This document shows, piece by piece, positions 28,183 through 36,858 of a stretch of DNA of 64,000 nt. The stretch's first letter is position 1, and the number at the start of each line of letters is the position of its first letter. The notes under the pieces were generated by a model. The model saw only the letters and a list, made by a program, of their open reading frames with translations. It had not been told where the DNA came from and ran no database searches. The position numbers and the translations under genes were made by a program. The stretch comes from Paenibacillus sp. HWE-109 (GTDB taxonomy: Bacteria > Bacillota > Bacilli > Paenibacillales > NBRC-103111). The stretch lies in NCBI RefSeq assembly GCF_022163125.1, contig NZ_CP091881.1, positions 2,790,001-2,854,000 on the forward strand, given 5' to 3'.

Positions 28183-29934
28183 ATGACAAGCCGTTTTTTC
28201 CGAATTCCTTTCAATTCCATTCGTTTCAAGCTGATCGTCGGCGTGGTGCTGATTACAGTGCCGCTGAGCTTGCTGCTCATTTATACCAACTATTATGCGA
28301 TAGGCGTTGTTCGGAGCCAAGTGGCCGATTCCAACAAAAAAATGATGTCTTTGTATATGGGACAAATCGATGAGCAATTACGGTTTGCCGAATCGTCTTT
28401 AATGGGCTTGACGATCGCTGAAGCCGATTTTACCGGTATTGAGAACAAAGTTTCGGAGAGTGATCGCTACTTCGCTCTAAGAAGATTATCTAATCGGATT
28501 ACTGAAAATATGTTGAATTTCAAATCGGTGGACGGTTTTTTCATTTATTCGGCTCCTAATCAATATTACATGAATGCCTTCCGGGAAGTTACGAGTTATG
28601 CGGAACGCGAATCGGTCAGAAACTTTATTGAGGATGAAACGGGGAAGGCAGCGCCCAATTTACCGATTAATCGTTGGTACGTGCAGGAAATTGGAGAAAA
28701 ATATTATTTGTTGCGTACGATCAAGGTTAGCAATACGTATGTGGGTACTTGGATTTTATTCGACAATTTGATGATGCCGCTAAATCTTATCGGACTAGGA
28801 GATAAAGGAGCTGTTTTATTTACAACGAATGATGGCGTGCCTTTGGTGAATGCGGAAATTGTTAAAAATAACCGGCTTGATGTCAACAAAAATCTGCAAC
28901 ACTATTATTTAACCGGAGACGATCACCGTTATTTGGTTGTCGGCGAAAAGTCGGCTGTGGGGAATTTCAACTTGATCGCCCTCATCCCAGATGAACAAAT
29001 TCTGAAAAATCTACCGATCCTCCGAAACATTGTTAATTTCATTCTCGTCGGCGTTCTCATCTTATTGCCCGTCTGTTTGCTGCTTCTACGAAAAACGGTG
29101 CTTCTTCCAATCAATCGCCTAATTTCGGCGATGAAGCGGATTAAGGACGGCAATTTGGATATGCGGATTCAATCCTTTCGGACTTCAGATGAATTTCAGC
29201 TTGTCTATGAAACCTTTAATACTATGATGTCACAAATTCAAGAATTGCGGATCCATGTCTATGAAGAGCAGATGAACAAGCAAAAGGCGGAGCTTCAGCA
29301 TTTGCAGCTGCAAATCAATCCGCATTTTTATTTGAATTCGCTTAATATTATGCACACGCTCGCGCGCGCCAAAAATTATGCGCTGATTGAAGAGATGGCG
29401 CTATGTTTGGTTGGTTATTTCCGCTATATGTTCCGAAGCAATTTGACCTTTGTCTCCGTACAAGAAGAATTACAGCATGTTCGTAATTATTTGCGTATTC
29501 AGGAGCTGCGTTTCCCGAATCATTTACAGTGTACGATTCAGGTTCCTGACTATTTGCTGCGTACCCCGATCCCCCCGCTTGTCGTTCAAACTTTTGTGGA
29601 AAATGCGATCAAGCATGCGGTAACGATGGACGAACCGGTTCTGTTGACGATCGACATGGAACTTGACGATGCGGCTGCGGCCCCCACTCTGCAAATAACG
29701 ATACAAGATACGGGACCTGGATTTCCAGAGGACGTGCTGGAGGAAATTCGCAGTGGAATCCAGATGACGAGTGCACAAGGTGAACATATCGGCATTTGGA
29801 ATGTTCAACAAAGGTTGTTGTTGTTGTACCAGAGCCGCGCTGACATCTTATTTGCCAATGTGGCTTCTGGTGGTGCTGTCATTGTTATTACACTGCCACT
29901 TACACCGGATATGGGAAAAGGAGAGCGATTATGA
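28183..29934 (+). CDS. YesM-type sensor histidine kinase, second pair
   Basis: The 583-residue protein has a membrane segment near residues 14-36, an extracellular Cache-like sensor region, a second membrane segment near 284-305, a HAMP linker, the kinase box LQINPHFYLNSLN (His381) and a HATPase domain (ENAIKHA, DTGPGFP). GGAGG lies just before the ATG. The TGA stop overlaps the regulator's start (ATGA). It should detect an extracellular carbohydrate or loaded binding protein and phosphorylate the 29931 regulator. Confidence 0.88.
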   Translation: MTSRFFRIPFNSIRFKLIVGVVLITVPLSLLLIYTNYYAIGVVRSQVADSNKKMMSLYMGQIDEQLRFAESSLMGLTIAEADFTGIENKVSESDRYFALRRLSNRITENMLNFKSVDGFFIYSAPNQYYMNAFREVTSYAERESVRNFIEDETGKAAPNLPINRWYVQEIGEKYYLLRTIKVSNTYVGTWILFDNLMMPLNLIGLGDKGAVLFTTNDGVPLVNAEIVKNNRLDVNKNLQHYYLTGDDHRYLVVGEKSAVGNFNLIALIPDEQILKNLPILRNIVNFILVGVLILLPVCLLLLRKTVLLPINRLISAMKRIKDGNLDMRIQSFRTSDEFQLVYETFNTMMSQIQELRIHVYEEQMNKQKAELQHLQLQINPHFYLNSLNIMHTLARAKNYALIEEMALCLVGYFRYMFRSNLTFVSVQEELQHVRNYLRIQELRFPNHLQCTIQVPDYLLRTPIPPLVVQTFVENAIKHAVTMDEPVLLTIDMELDDAAAAPTLQITIQDTGPGFPEDVLEEIRSGIQMTSAQGEHIGIWNVQQRLLLLYQSRADILFANVASGGAVIVITLPLTPDMGKGERL

Positions 29935-31559
29935 TGCAGCTGCTTATTGTAGACGATGAAATTTTGTTCGTGGAAGGTCTTAAATCAGATTTACACTGGG
30001 AGACGTTCGGGGTTTCAACCGTCCATACGGCTTATAATATTAGGCAAGCGAAAGAAGTTTTTGAGAATCATCCCATCGATATGATGCTTTGTGACATTGA
30101 AATGCCGCAAGGCAGCGGCCTGGATCTCTTGATATGGGTAAGGGAACACTATCCAAAAACGGAATCGATATTCTTAACTTGTCATGCTGATTTTAAATTT
30201 GCGCAGCAAGCCATTCAGCTTGGCTGCTTTGATTATTTATTGAAACCAGTTACTCTTGCTCAGCTGGAAGAAGTGATTGTGAAAGCAGGGGCCAAAATCA
30301 ATAAAGAAAGCGAACTGCAGCAATACAGCCGTTACGGCCAATTTTGGGTCCAGCATCAGCCGATCCTGATTGAGCGGTTTTGGCTTGATATTTTGCATGA
30401 AACCATACCGTCAAATCTGGAAGCTATTCGAGCGTCTGCCGCGGAGCGCAATATCCCCTTTTCCGAGGAAATGAGGTTCTTGCCAGTTCTGATCAGCATA
30501 CAACGTTATCATAAAGAGTTGAGTTTACGTGATGAGAAGATTCTGGAATATGCCATTCAAAACAGCGCCGAAGAAATGATCGTTGAACAAAAAGAAAAGG
30601 GACAAGTTCTGTTGTTGGGCAGCCAAAATCTGCTTGCAATCGTGTCTTGGGATCAAGAAGCTGAACCGGAGATGGAGCGATTGAAACAAAAGTGCGAAGC
30701 TTTCATCGCTTCCTGCAGAAGCTTCTTCTATTGCGATATCTCCTGCTATATCGGGAATCGGGTGTTCGTGCATGAACTGCCATCGATGGTTCACGAGCTG
30801 TCTCATCGCGAGAAAAGCAATGTTGCCTATAACAATACAATTTTCATGCTATCTGATAAAAAACAATCCTCCAAGCAAGTTGCAATGCCTAATCTGCCTG
30901 TGTGGTCGGTCATGTTGAAGGAAGGTTCAATGTCGAAGGTTCTAGCGGAGGCTGAGCGATATTTGGAGAGTTTGATGCAGACAGGAGAACTGGATGCAAG
31001 GATATTGCATCAATTTCACCACGATTTCCTGCAAATGCTGTATCACGTCATTATGCTGAAAGGCATTCAAGCACGCGAGCTGTTAAGTGATGCTGTTTCG
31101 ATTGAGCTTGCACCGCGTGCTACACGTTCTGTAACGGATACGATGGCATGGATCAAGCACATCATGGAGAGATCTCTACAATACGTGAAAACGATTGAGC
31201 AAACGCAGTCTGTTGCGGAACGTGTTAAAAATCATATTGCTCTTCACTTGAATGAACAGGAGCTTTCACGCGAGGAAATTGCTAATTATGTCTATTTGAA
31301 CCCGGATTATTTGGATCGCATTTTCAAAAAAGAAACCGGTGTATCTGTTACTGAATATTTGGTTCAGGAGCGTATGGGAATGGCCAAGGAGCTGTTGTCC
31401 AAAAGCGGCATGTCGATCAGCAGCATCGCCGCGCATGTCGGGTACTCGAATCTTGCGCATTTCTCCAAACGATTCAAAAGTGTGGCAGGGATGAATCCGA
31501 ATGATTATCGACAGCAGCATGGTCGGAATGATACAAACGGAAAGTCGAAAACGGAGTAG
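29931..31559 (+). CDS. YesN-type response regulator, second pair
   Basis: The 542-residue protein has a receiver domain (VDDE, Asp55 in MLCDIEMP, KPV), a long linker and a C-terminal AraC helix-turn-helix pair (NYVYLNPDYLDRIFKKETG, ending GMNPNDYRQQH). The last dozen residues (GRNDTNGKSKTE) are encoded by the next copy of the operator, and the TAG stop is the first half of that promoter's -35. The likely role is activator of the three phased promoters, including its own. Confidence 0.88.
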   Translation: MMQLLIVDDEILFVEGLKSDLHWETFGVSTVHTAYNIRQAKEVFENHPIDMMLCDIEMPQGSGLDLLIWVREHYPKTESIFLTCHADFKFAQQAIQLGCFDYLLKPVTLAQLEEVIVKAGAKINKESELQQYSRYGQFWVQHQPILIERFWLDILHETIPSNLEAIRASAAERNIPFSEEMRFLPVLISIQRYHKELSLRDEKILEYAIQNSAEEMIVEQKEKGQVLLLGSQNLLAIVSWDQEAEPEMERLKQKCEAFIASCRSFFYCDISCYIGNRVFVHELPSMVHELSHREKSNVAYNNTIFMLSDKKQSSKQVAMPNLPVWSVMLKEGSMSKVLAEAERYLESLMQTGELDARILHQFHHDFLQMLYHVIMLKGIQARELLSDAVSIELAPRATRSVTDTMAWIKHIMERSLQYVKTIEQTQSVAERVKNHIALHLNEQELSREEIANYVYLNPDYLDRIFKKETGVSVTEYLVQERMGMAKELLSKSGMSISSIAAHVGYSNLAHFSKRFKSVAGMNPNDYRQQHGRNDTNGKSKTE

Positions 31560-31585
31560 TGACCGTTGTACTGGGTACTTATAAT
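31521..31585 (+). promoter_or_regulatory. Phased operator/promoter, copy 2 (binding protein operon)
   Basis: A block starting GGTCGGAATGATACAAACGG, then AAAGTCGAAAACGGAG, leads to -35 TAGTGA (31557-31562), a 17-base spacer and -10 TATAAT (31580-31585). The operator half lies within the 3' end of the regulator gene. Confidence 0.85.
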
Positions 31586-31625
31586 GAAAATTGTATCGGA
31601 GAACAACACATAAAAGGAGATAACC

Positions 31626-33131
31626 ATGAAGAAAAGATTGAGTTTCTTAAGTTCGATTGTCGCATTGACGGTTATTGTTTCAGGTTGCGGTTCCGAGAAT
31701 GATGCAGCAAGTCCCAAGAAGCAGGACGACAAGAAGACCGAAGCGCCATATGAGCTTACAGTGGCATTCCCAGTTAAAGGTGCCATTCCGAAAGACATGC
31801 AGTTGGTGAATGACGAAATTAACAAGATTGCCAAAGAGAAAATCAACGCCACCGTGAAGCTCCTGCCGATCAGTTACAGTGCCTATGTGAATCAAATGAA
31901 TTTGATGATGACCGGCGGTGAAAAGCTCGATTTAATGGTGGAATGGGGAGCGTTTTACTCCAACTATATTGCCAAAGGACAATTGCTTGCACTTGATGAT
32001 TTACTCAACAAATACGGCAAAGATGTTTCAGAATCATTAGGGCCTGTATTTCTAAATGCCCCGAAAGTGAAGGGTAAAATTTATGGCGTGCCGACCATTC
32101 GTGATTTAGCGCAAGATTACGGCTTTATCTTGAGAAAAGACTTGGTGACCAAATACAACATAGATTTGAGTAATGTGAAAAAATTGGACGATCTTGAAAG
32201 TGTGCTAAAGGTGCTTAAAGAAAACGAGCCGAGCATGGCTCCTATGACGAATAAGGTGACTAGTTCCCTATACGGTTCGTTTAGCACTAGAGATTCTTTG
32301 GGCGACGATTTAGGGGTGCTCCTGAATAATGGACAAGGCGAGTTGAAAGTCGTGAACTGGTACGAGACTCCTGAATATGCCGACATGGTGAAACTCATGA
32401 GAAAATGGAACCAAGCGGGATACGCGATTAAAGATGTCGTGACAAATAAAGAAAGTGAAAACACCATTATTAAAGCAGGTAAAGCAGCAGGGAATCTAAC
32501 ACATATGAAACCGGGCTTTGCTGAGCAGCAGTCGAAAATAATCGGTACTGAAATGACCTCGGTCAAACTTGCTCCAGCTGCTGCGAATACAAGTACGGTA
32601 AATAGCGTAATGTGGGGAATTTCCCAAGGCTCCAAAAATCCCGAGAAAGCTATGCAATTCCTTAATCTGATGTACGCTAACAAAGAGATTGTCAATTTGT
32701 TCTCTTGGGGTATCGAAGGCAAGCATTATATCAAAAAGCAAGACGGTTTGATCAGCTACCCTTCAGGAGTAGATGAGAATAATACAGGTTACGCTTTGAA
32801 CCAAGGGTTTATGTTCGGTAATTCGTTCCTTGCCGATGTATGGGAAGGTAATGACAAGAATATATGGCAGGAAACGAAGAAGTTCAACGAAAGTGCAACA
32901 AGATCGAAAGCACTTGGGTTCACGTATGACAACACGTCGGTGAAGACAGAAGTTGCCGCTGTAAGCAACGTCGTGAATCAGTACCGATTAGGGCTGGAGG
33001 ATGGAGCCTTCGATCCGGATAAAGAACTGCCTAAGTTCATTTCGGAGCTGAAAGCTGCTGGAATCGATAAAATTATTGCTGAAAAGCAAAAACAGTTGGA
33101 TGTTTGGGCCAAAGAAAATAACGTGAAGTAA
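31626..33131 (+). CDS. Lipoprotein sugar-binding protein of an ABC importer
   Basis: The 501-residue protein starts at an ATG 5-8 bases after AAAAGGAG and has a lipoprotein signal ending VIVSGC (Cys21). It is a family 1-type extracellular solute-binding protein. Its permeases are encoded 3.7 kb downstream (36859 and 37825) under a third copy of the same promoter, with three catabolic genes in between. No ATPase is encoded here. The ligand is probably a sulfated or amino-sugar-containing oligosaccharide, judging from the enzymes in the locus. Confidence 0.85.
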   Translation: MKKRLSFLSSIVALTVIVSGCGSENDAASPKKQDDKKTEAPYELTVAFPVKGAIPKDMQLVNDEINKIAKEKINATVKLLPISYSAYVNQMNLMMTGGEKLDLMVEWGAFYSNYIAKGQLLALDDLLNKYGKDVSESLGPVFLNAPKVKGKIYGVPTIRDLAQDYGFILRKDLVTKYNIDLSNVKKLDDLESVLKVLKENEPSMAPMTNKVTSSLYGSFSTRDSLGDDLGVLLNNGQGELKVVNWYETPEYADMVKLMRKWNQAGYAIKDVVTNKESENTIIKAGKAAGNLTHMKPGFAEQQSKIIGTEMTSVKLAPAAANTSTVNSVMWGISQGSKNPEKAMQFLNLMYANKEIVNLFSWGIEGKHYIKKQDGLISYPSGVDENNTGYALNQGFMFGNSFLADVWEGNDKNIWQETKKFNESATRSKALGFTYDNTSVKTEVAAVSNVVNQYRLGLEDGAFDPDKELPKFISELKAAGIDKIIAEKQKQLDVWAKENNVK

Positions 33132-33162
33132 GCGAAATATCAGTGAAATTCAGGAGGATATG

Positions 33163-33948
33163 ATGGAAACTGCCTACAAGCAAAGAGTAGAGGAAATAGA
33201 GCACAGAACCAACTTGCGTAATTTAGGTGGATATCACACGACAGATGGAAGGACAATCAAGCCTAATCTATTGTTCCGTTCCGCAGAGCTAGCGGAAATG
33301 AACGGAGCAGATATTGCTTACCTGCAAGAAAACGGTTTGCGTTATATTTGCGATTTCCGTTCGGAAGGTGAACAAAGAGCTAAGCCGAACCCAGTCGTCA
33401 CTGGTGCAGAAGACATTCATATTTCCGTACTTGGTGGAGTTGTAAATCCACAAGAAATGTTTGAAGTGATTATGAAAATGGACATATCTGAGTTCAAGGG
33501 AGATTGGCTGGAAAACGTATATGTACAGTTTGTCTCTGATCCAGTCGCTCAGGCTGCTTATCGCCGATTTTTTGATCTGGTGCTGCAGGCAGAAGGCAGT
33601 CCGCTGCTCTGGCACTGTGCAGCAGGTAAAGACCGAACGGGTTTTGCTGGAGCCATCCTGCTTCTTGCATTAGAAGTGCCGATGGAAACCGTCATGGAAG
33701 ATTTCTTAAGAAGCAATAATAACCGGAAAGAAGCGATAGAGCACATGCTTAGCTCGATTCAAGAAAGGCTAGGAGATGACGTGAAGCTTGCAAAGGTTAG
33801 GGAAATGATGGCTGTAAAGCAGGAATACTTGACTACGGCACTAAATGAAATCCAAATGAACTATGGGACGATGGAAACTTATATGGAAGAAGTGCTCGGC
33901 TTGACGCCTGAGGCGCGAGAAAAATTGAAAAGCTTTTATTTAGAGTAA
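33163..33948 (+). CDS. Tyrosine-phosphatase-like protein (CX5R family)
   Basis: The 261-residue protein has the phosphatase loop HCAAGKDRTG (nucleophile Cys152, Arg158) and the N-terminal NLRNLGGY motif of the bacterial tyrosine/lipid phosphatase group (Y_phosphatase3). The ATG at 33163 is better spaced from AGGAGG than the ATG just before it. It has no signal peptide. Members act on phosphotyrosine, phosphoinositide or small phosphorylated molecules. Within a sugar catabolic operon a phospho-sugar or signalling role is possible, but the substrate is unknown. Confidence 0.82.
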   Translation: METAYKQRVEEIEHRTNLRNLGGYHTTDGRTIKPNLLFRSAELAEMNGADIAYLQENGLRYICDFRSEGEQRAKPNPVVTGAEDIHISVLGGVVNPQEMFEVIMKMDISEFKGDWLENVYVQFVSDPVAQAAYRRFFDLVLQAEGSPLLWHCAAGKDRTGFAGAILLLALEVPMETVMEDFLRSNNNRKEAIEHMLSSIQERLGDDVKLAKVREMMAVKQEYLTTALNEIQMNYGTMETYMEEVLGLTPEAREKLKSFYLE

Positions 33949-33991
33949 AAGTGATATGGCCAAATTTGTCATAAGAGATGAGGAACGATAC

Positions 33992-35692
33992 ATGGTTGAT
34001 TTGCAGGCAAAACCTTTTCATCTGGATGACGAGGGGATGAAGTGGGTCAAGGATACTTTGGCCGCCATGGATCTTACAGCTAAGGTTGGACAGTTGTTTT
34101 GCCCAATTGGATTCACCGATGACAAAGAGCAGCTAGCGAAGCTGACGCAAAAGATGAGGATTGGCGGCATCCTGTATCGGCCTGGACCCGGGGAGAAAGT
34201 TCAGGAAACGCATCGCTTTTTGCAGGATACATCGGAAATTCCTCTCCTTATTGCGGCTAATCTGGAAGCAGGGGGCAACGGCTCCACTGTGGATGGTACT
34301 TTTTTCGGTAAGCAATTACAAGTTGCTGCTACGGATAATACGGAAATGGCCCGCAGACTCGGTGTCATTGCAGCTCGGGAAGGCAGCGCAGTAGGCGCAA
34401 ACTGGGCGTTCGCGCCAGTTGTGGATATCGACATCAACTTCCGCAATCCAATCACCAATGTGAGAACGTTTGGTTCTGATCCAGACCGGGTTGCTCGTAT
34501 GAGCAAAGCTTATACAACTGCGGTTCAGGAGCTTGGCATGGCTGTATCGATTAAGCATTTCCCAGGCGACGGCGTGGATGAACGCGATCAGCATTTGGTA
34601 ACGTCGATCAACTCGTTATCGGTTGAGGAGTGGGACGCTACGTTCGGCAGCGTGTATCAAGATTGTATTGATGCCGGAGCCTTGAGCGTAATGGTCGGAC
34701 ATATCGCTCAGCCTGCGTACAGCAGGCAGCTTCGTCCAGAGATCCCAGATTCGGACATTATGCCTGCAACTTTGGCGCCGGAGCTGCTGAACGATCTGCT
34801 GCGAGGAAAACTCGGATTCAATGGGCTTATTACGACGGATGCTACGCCTATGGCCGGATTTATGATGGCGATGAAGCGGGAGACAGCCGTTCCGGCTTCG
34901 ATTGCTGCAGGCTGCGATATGTTCTTGTTTAATAAGAGTATCGAGGAAGATTTTTTCTTCATGATGAAAGGGATCGAGACGGGCATCCTGACCGTGGAGC
35001 GGGTGGATGAAGCGGTGACACGCATTCTTGGTGTTAAAGCGTCGCTTGGCTTGCATAAGATGAAGCGGGAAGGGACACTTGTGCCGGGCGTAGAGGCGCT
35101 ATCCGTTCTGAAATGCGACGAACATCTGAGATGGGCAGAGGAGTGTGCTGATCAATCGGTCACGCTCGTGAAGGACACGCAGCAATTGCTGCCCATAAGC
35201 CCAGACCATCACAAGCGTATTCTACTGTTCTCTCTTGGCGGCGAGGACGGCTTGTTCAAATCAACGAACATTGCACCTTACTTCATTTCCAAAATGGAAG
35301 CGGAGGGCTTCGAGATCAAGATATTTGATTCGAAAAATTTCGATTTCAGAACGATGTTTGCTGGAGTGAAGGCGATGAGTGATCAGTATGATGCTGCTAT
35401 CTACTTCTCCAATTTTGAGACTCACAGCAACCAAACTACTGTCCGCATTAACTGGGCGCCTCCTTATGGTCTAGATATGCCGTGGTTTATTCAGGAACTG
35501 CCAACGATGTTCATTTCCGTAGCTAATCCGTACCATCTGCTGGATGTACCGCGCATCCCAACGTTTATTAATGCGTATTCAGCCAGCGAGCATGTCGTGG
35601 ACGCGATTATTGAGAAGCTGCTGGGACGCTCCTCCTTCAAGGGGATTAACCCAGTAGATCCATTTTGCGGCTATTGGGATACTCGTCTGTAA
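33992..35692 (+). CDS. GH3 family enzyme of the NagZ-like type (Asp-His dyad; hydrolase or phosphorylase)
   Basis: The ATG at 33992 follows GAGGAA by 6 bases; an in-frame ATG at 33956 has no good ribosome site. The 566-residue protein has the GH3 barrel with the KHFPGDG motif (His189), the Asp199-x-His201 dyad that acts as acid/base in NagZ-type enzymes, and a nucleophile candidate Asp283 in ITTDA. A C-terminal GH3-like domain follows. There is no signal peptide, so it works on imported sugar. Asp-His GH3 enzymes include beta-N-acetylglucosaminidases and retaining phosphorylases releasing beta-sugar 1-phosphate. The adjacent beta-phosphoglucomutase makes the second option worth considering. 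Confidence 0.83.
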   Translation: MVDLQAKPFHLDDEGMKWVKDTLAAMDLTAKVGQLFCPIGFTDDKEQLAKLTQKMRIGGILYRPGPGEKVQETHRFLQDTSEIPLLIAANLEAGGNGSTVDGTFFGKQLQVAATDNTEMARRLGVIAAREGSAVGANWAFAPVVDIDINFRNPITNVRTFGSDPDRVARMSKAYTTAVQELGMAVSIKHFPGDGVDERDQHLVTSINSLSVEEWDATFGSVYQDCIDAGALSVMVGHIAQPAYSRQLRPEIPDSDIMPATLAPELLNDLLRGKLGFNGLITTDATPMAGFMMAMKRETAVPASIAAGCDMFLFNKSIEEDFFFMMKGIETGILTVERVDEAVTRILGVKASLGLHKMKREGTLVPGVEALSVLKCDEHLRWAEECADQSVTLVKDTQQLLPISPDHHKRILLFSLGGEDGLFKSTNIAPYFISKMEAEGFEIKIFDSKNFDFRTMFAGVKAMSDQYDAAIYFSNFETHSNQTTVRINWAPPYGLDMPWFIQELPTMFISVANPYHLLDVPRIPTFINAYSASEHVVDAIIEKLLGRSSFKGINPVDPFCGYWDTRL

Positions 35693-35732
35693 GCAATACG
35701 CGTAAGCCGGACGATGAAAGGGGATTTCTACC

Positions 35733-36374
35733 ATGTCGATACTAGCAGTCATTTTTGATTTGGACGGCGTGCTTGTGCATACAGATCAGTATCACTACCA
35801 AGCATGGAAGCGTATGGCGGACGAAGAAGGCATTGTATTCGAGGAGTCCGCGGGTGACCGACTGCGTGGCGTTAGCCGTATGGAGAGCTTGGAAGTTATT
35901 CTGGAGAAGAGCGGCAGAACGTATACAAACGTTGAAAAAGAGGCACTCGCCGAGCGGAAGAACGGCTACTACCGTGAACTGCTTGAGCAATTGACGCCAG
36001 CAGATGCGGCGCCTGGTTCACGCGAACTCCTTGCTGCTTGCACGGAGCAGGGGATTAAAGTTGCGATTGGATCATCCAGTAGGAATACGCCAGTCATTCT
36101 GGAAAGGCTTGGCCTTACGCACCTGTTTGAAGCTGTGGCAGATGGCAATGAGATCGTCAATAGTAAGCCGGATCCTGAAGTATTTCTACTCGCAGCGAAG
36201 AAGCTTGCCATAGATCCCAAATATTGTATTGTCGTTGAAGATGCGGAGGCTGGCCTAATCGCTGCTAAGCGTGCCGGCATGAAGACAGCTGCCACGGGTA
36301 CAGCTATTAAGAGTGCGAGAGCAGACCATCATCTTCATCGTTTGGAAGAGCTGACAGCTGTAATCTGGGGTTAA
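35733..36374 (+). CDS. pgmB: Beta-phosphoglucomutase (HAD superfamily)
   Basis: The 213-residue HAD protein has the nucleophile motif FDLDGVL (Asp9, acid/base Asp11), a helical cap, the IGSSSRN motif and VVEDAEAGLIAAKRAGM near the C terminus, all typical of beta-phosphoglucomutase. It converts beta-glucose 1-phosphate to glucose 6-phosphate in the cytoplasm. Such an enzyme needs a source of beta-glucose 1-phosphate; no classical GH65-type phosphorylase is in the window. It ends the transcription unit begun by the binding protein, and a strong terminator follows. Confidence 0.83.
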   Translation: MSILAVIFDLDGVLVHTDQYHYQAWKRMADEEGIVFEESAGDRLRGVSRMESLEVILEKSGRTYTNVEKEALAERKNGYYRELLEQLTPADAAPGSRELLAACTEQGIKVAIGSSSRNTPVILERLGLTHLFEAVADGNEIVNSKPDPEVFLLAAKKLAIDPKYCIVVEDAEAGLIAAKRAGMKTAATGTAIKSARADHHLHRLEELTAVIWG

Positions 36375-36389
36375 ATAAACATAGGGGAA

Positions 36390-36421
36390 GAAGGAGCGGA
36401 CGGTGGCTCCTTCTTTTTTTA
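36390..36421 (+). terminator. Terminator after beta-phosphoglucomutase
   Basis: GAAGGAGC (36390-36397) pairs with GCTCCTTC (36406-36413), followed by seven T residues. Confidence 0.92.
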
Positions 36422-36470
36422 CCATATATGAAGGTGTGCGAAGCTTGCCCCGGCTACCTCGCTCTGAGAT

Positions 36471-36653
36471 AAGGGAACGTCAATCCGCTATTATAGTAAA
36501 AAGTGGAATTTTATCTAGATTGAGGGAACTATAGGGCGTTATTCTGCTGTTTGATGGGAAATTCAGCACTTTTCGTGGAAATAAGGCCCTGTAGTTCCGC
36601 TATTACCCTAGGATCCCTGTTATATGCCTAAATAGCGCCCTAGAGTTCCCTTA
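36471..36653. repeat. Palindromic REP-like intergenic repeat cluster
   Basis: Four related words occur in alternating orientation: 36471-36493 and 36522-36543 read forward (AGGGAACTATAGGGCGTTATT type), 36580-36605 and 36630-36653 read as the complement (AATAGCGCCCTAGAGTTCCC type). Copies 2 and 4 are 22-base inverted repeats with two or three mismatches and could form a long hairpin. The rest of the 484-base gap 36375-36858 holds a terminator and a promoter, and no credible gene. Confidence 0.75.
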
Positions 36654-36747
36654 ACAGGATTTGTTTTTTTTAAGAGGCTAATCTCTCAGGGGGCGAAGCT
36701 GGTTTTCTCCTATTAAACGTCTCATTTTACATAGGGAGAGAATGGCT

Positions 36748-36812
36748 GGTCGGAATCGTACAAACGGGAAGTCGAAAACGGAGTAGTGACGGTCCCGGCT
36801 ACTTCCTATAAT
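36748..36812 (+). promoter_or_regulatory. Phased operator/promoter, copy 3 (permease-sulfatase operon)
   Basis: A block starting GGTCGGAATCGTACAAACGG, then GAAGTCGAAAACGGAG, leads to -35 TAGTGA (36784-36789), a 17-base spacer and -10 TATAAT (36807-36812). It is closest to copy 2 and has identical spacing to both other copies. Confidence 0.85.
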
Positions 36813-36858
36813 GAGAGTGTAAGCAACCAATAGATGCCATGAAGTGGAGGAAGTGTGC

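Noticed and set aside
36422..36747. Small protein gene in the 484-base gap
   Set aside because: No frame with a ribosome site exists; the sequence is accounted for by the palindromic repeat cluster.
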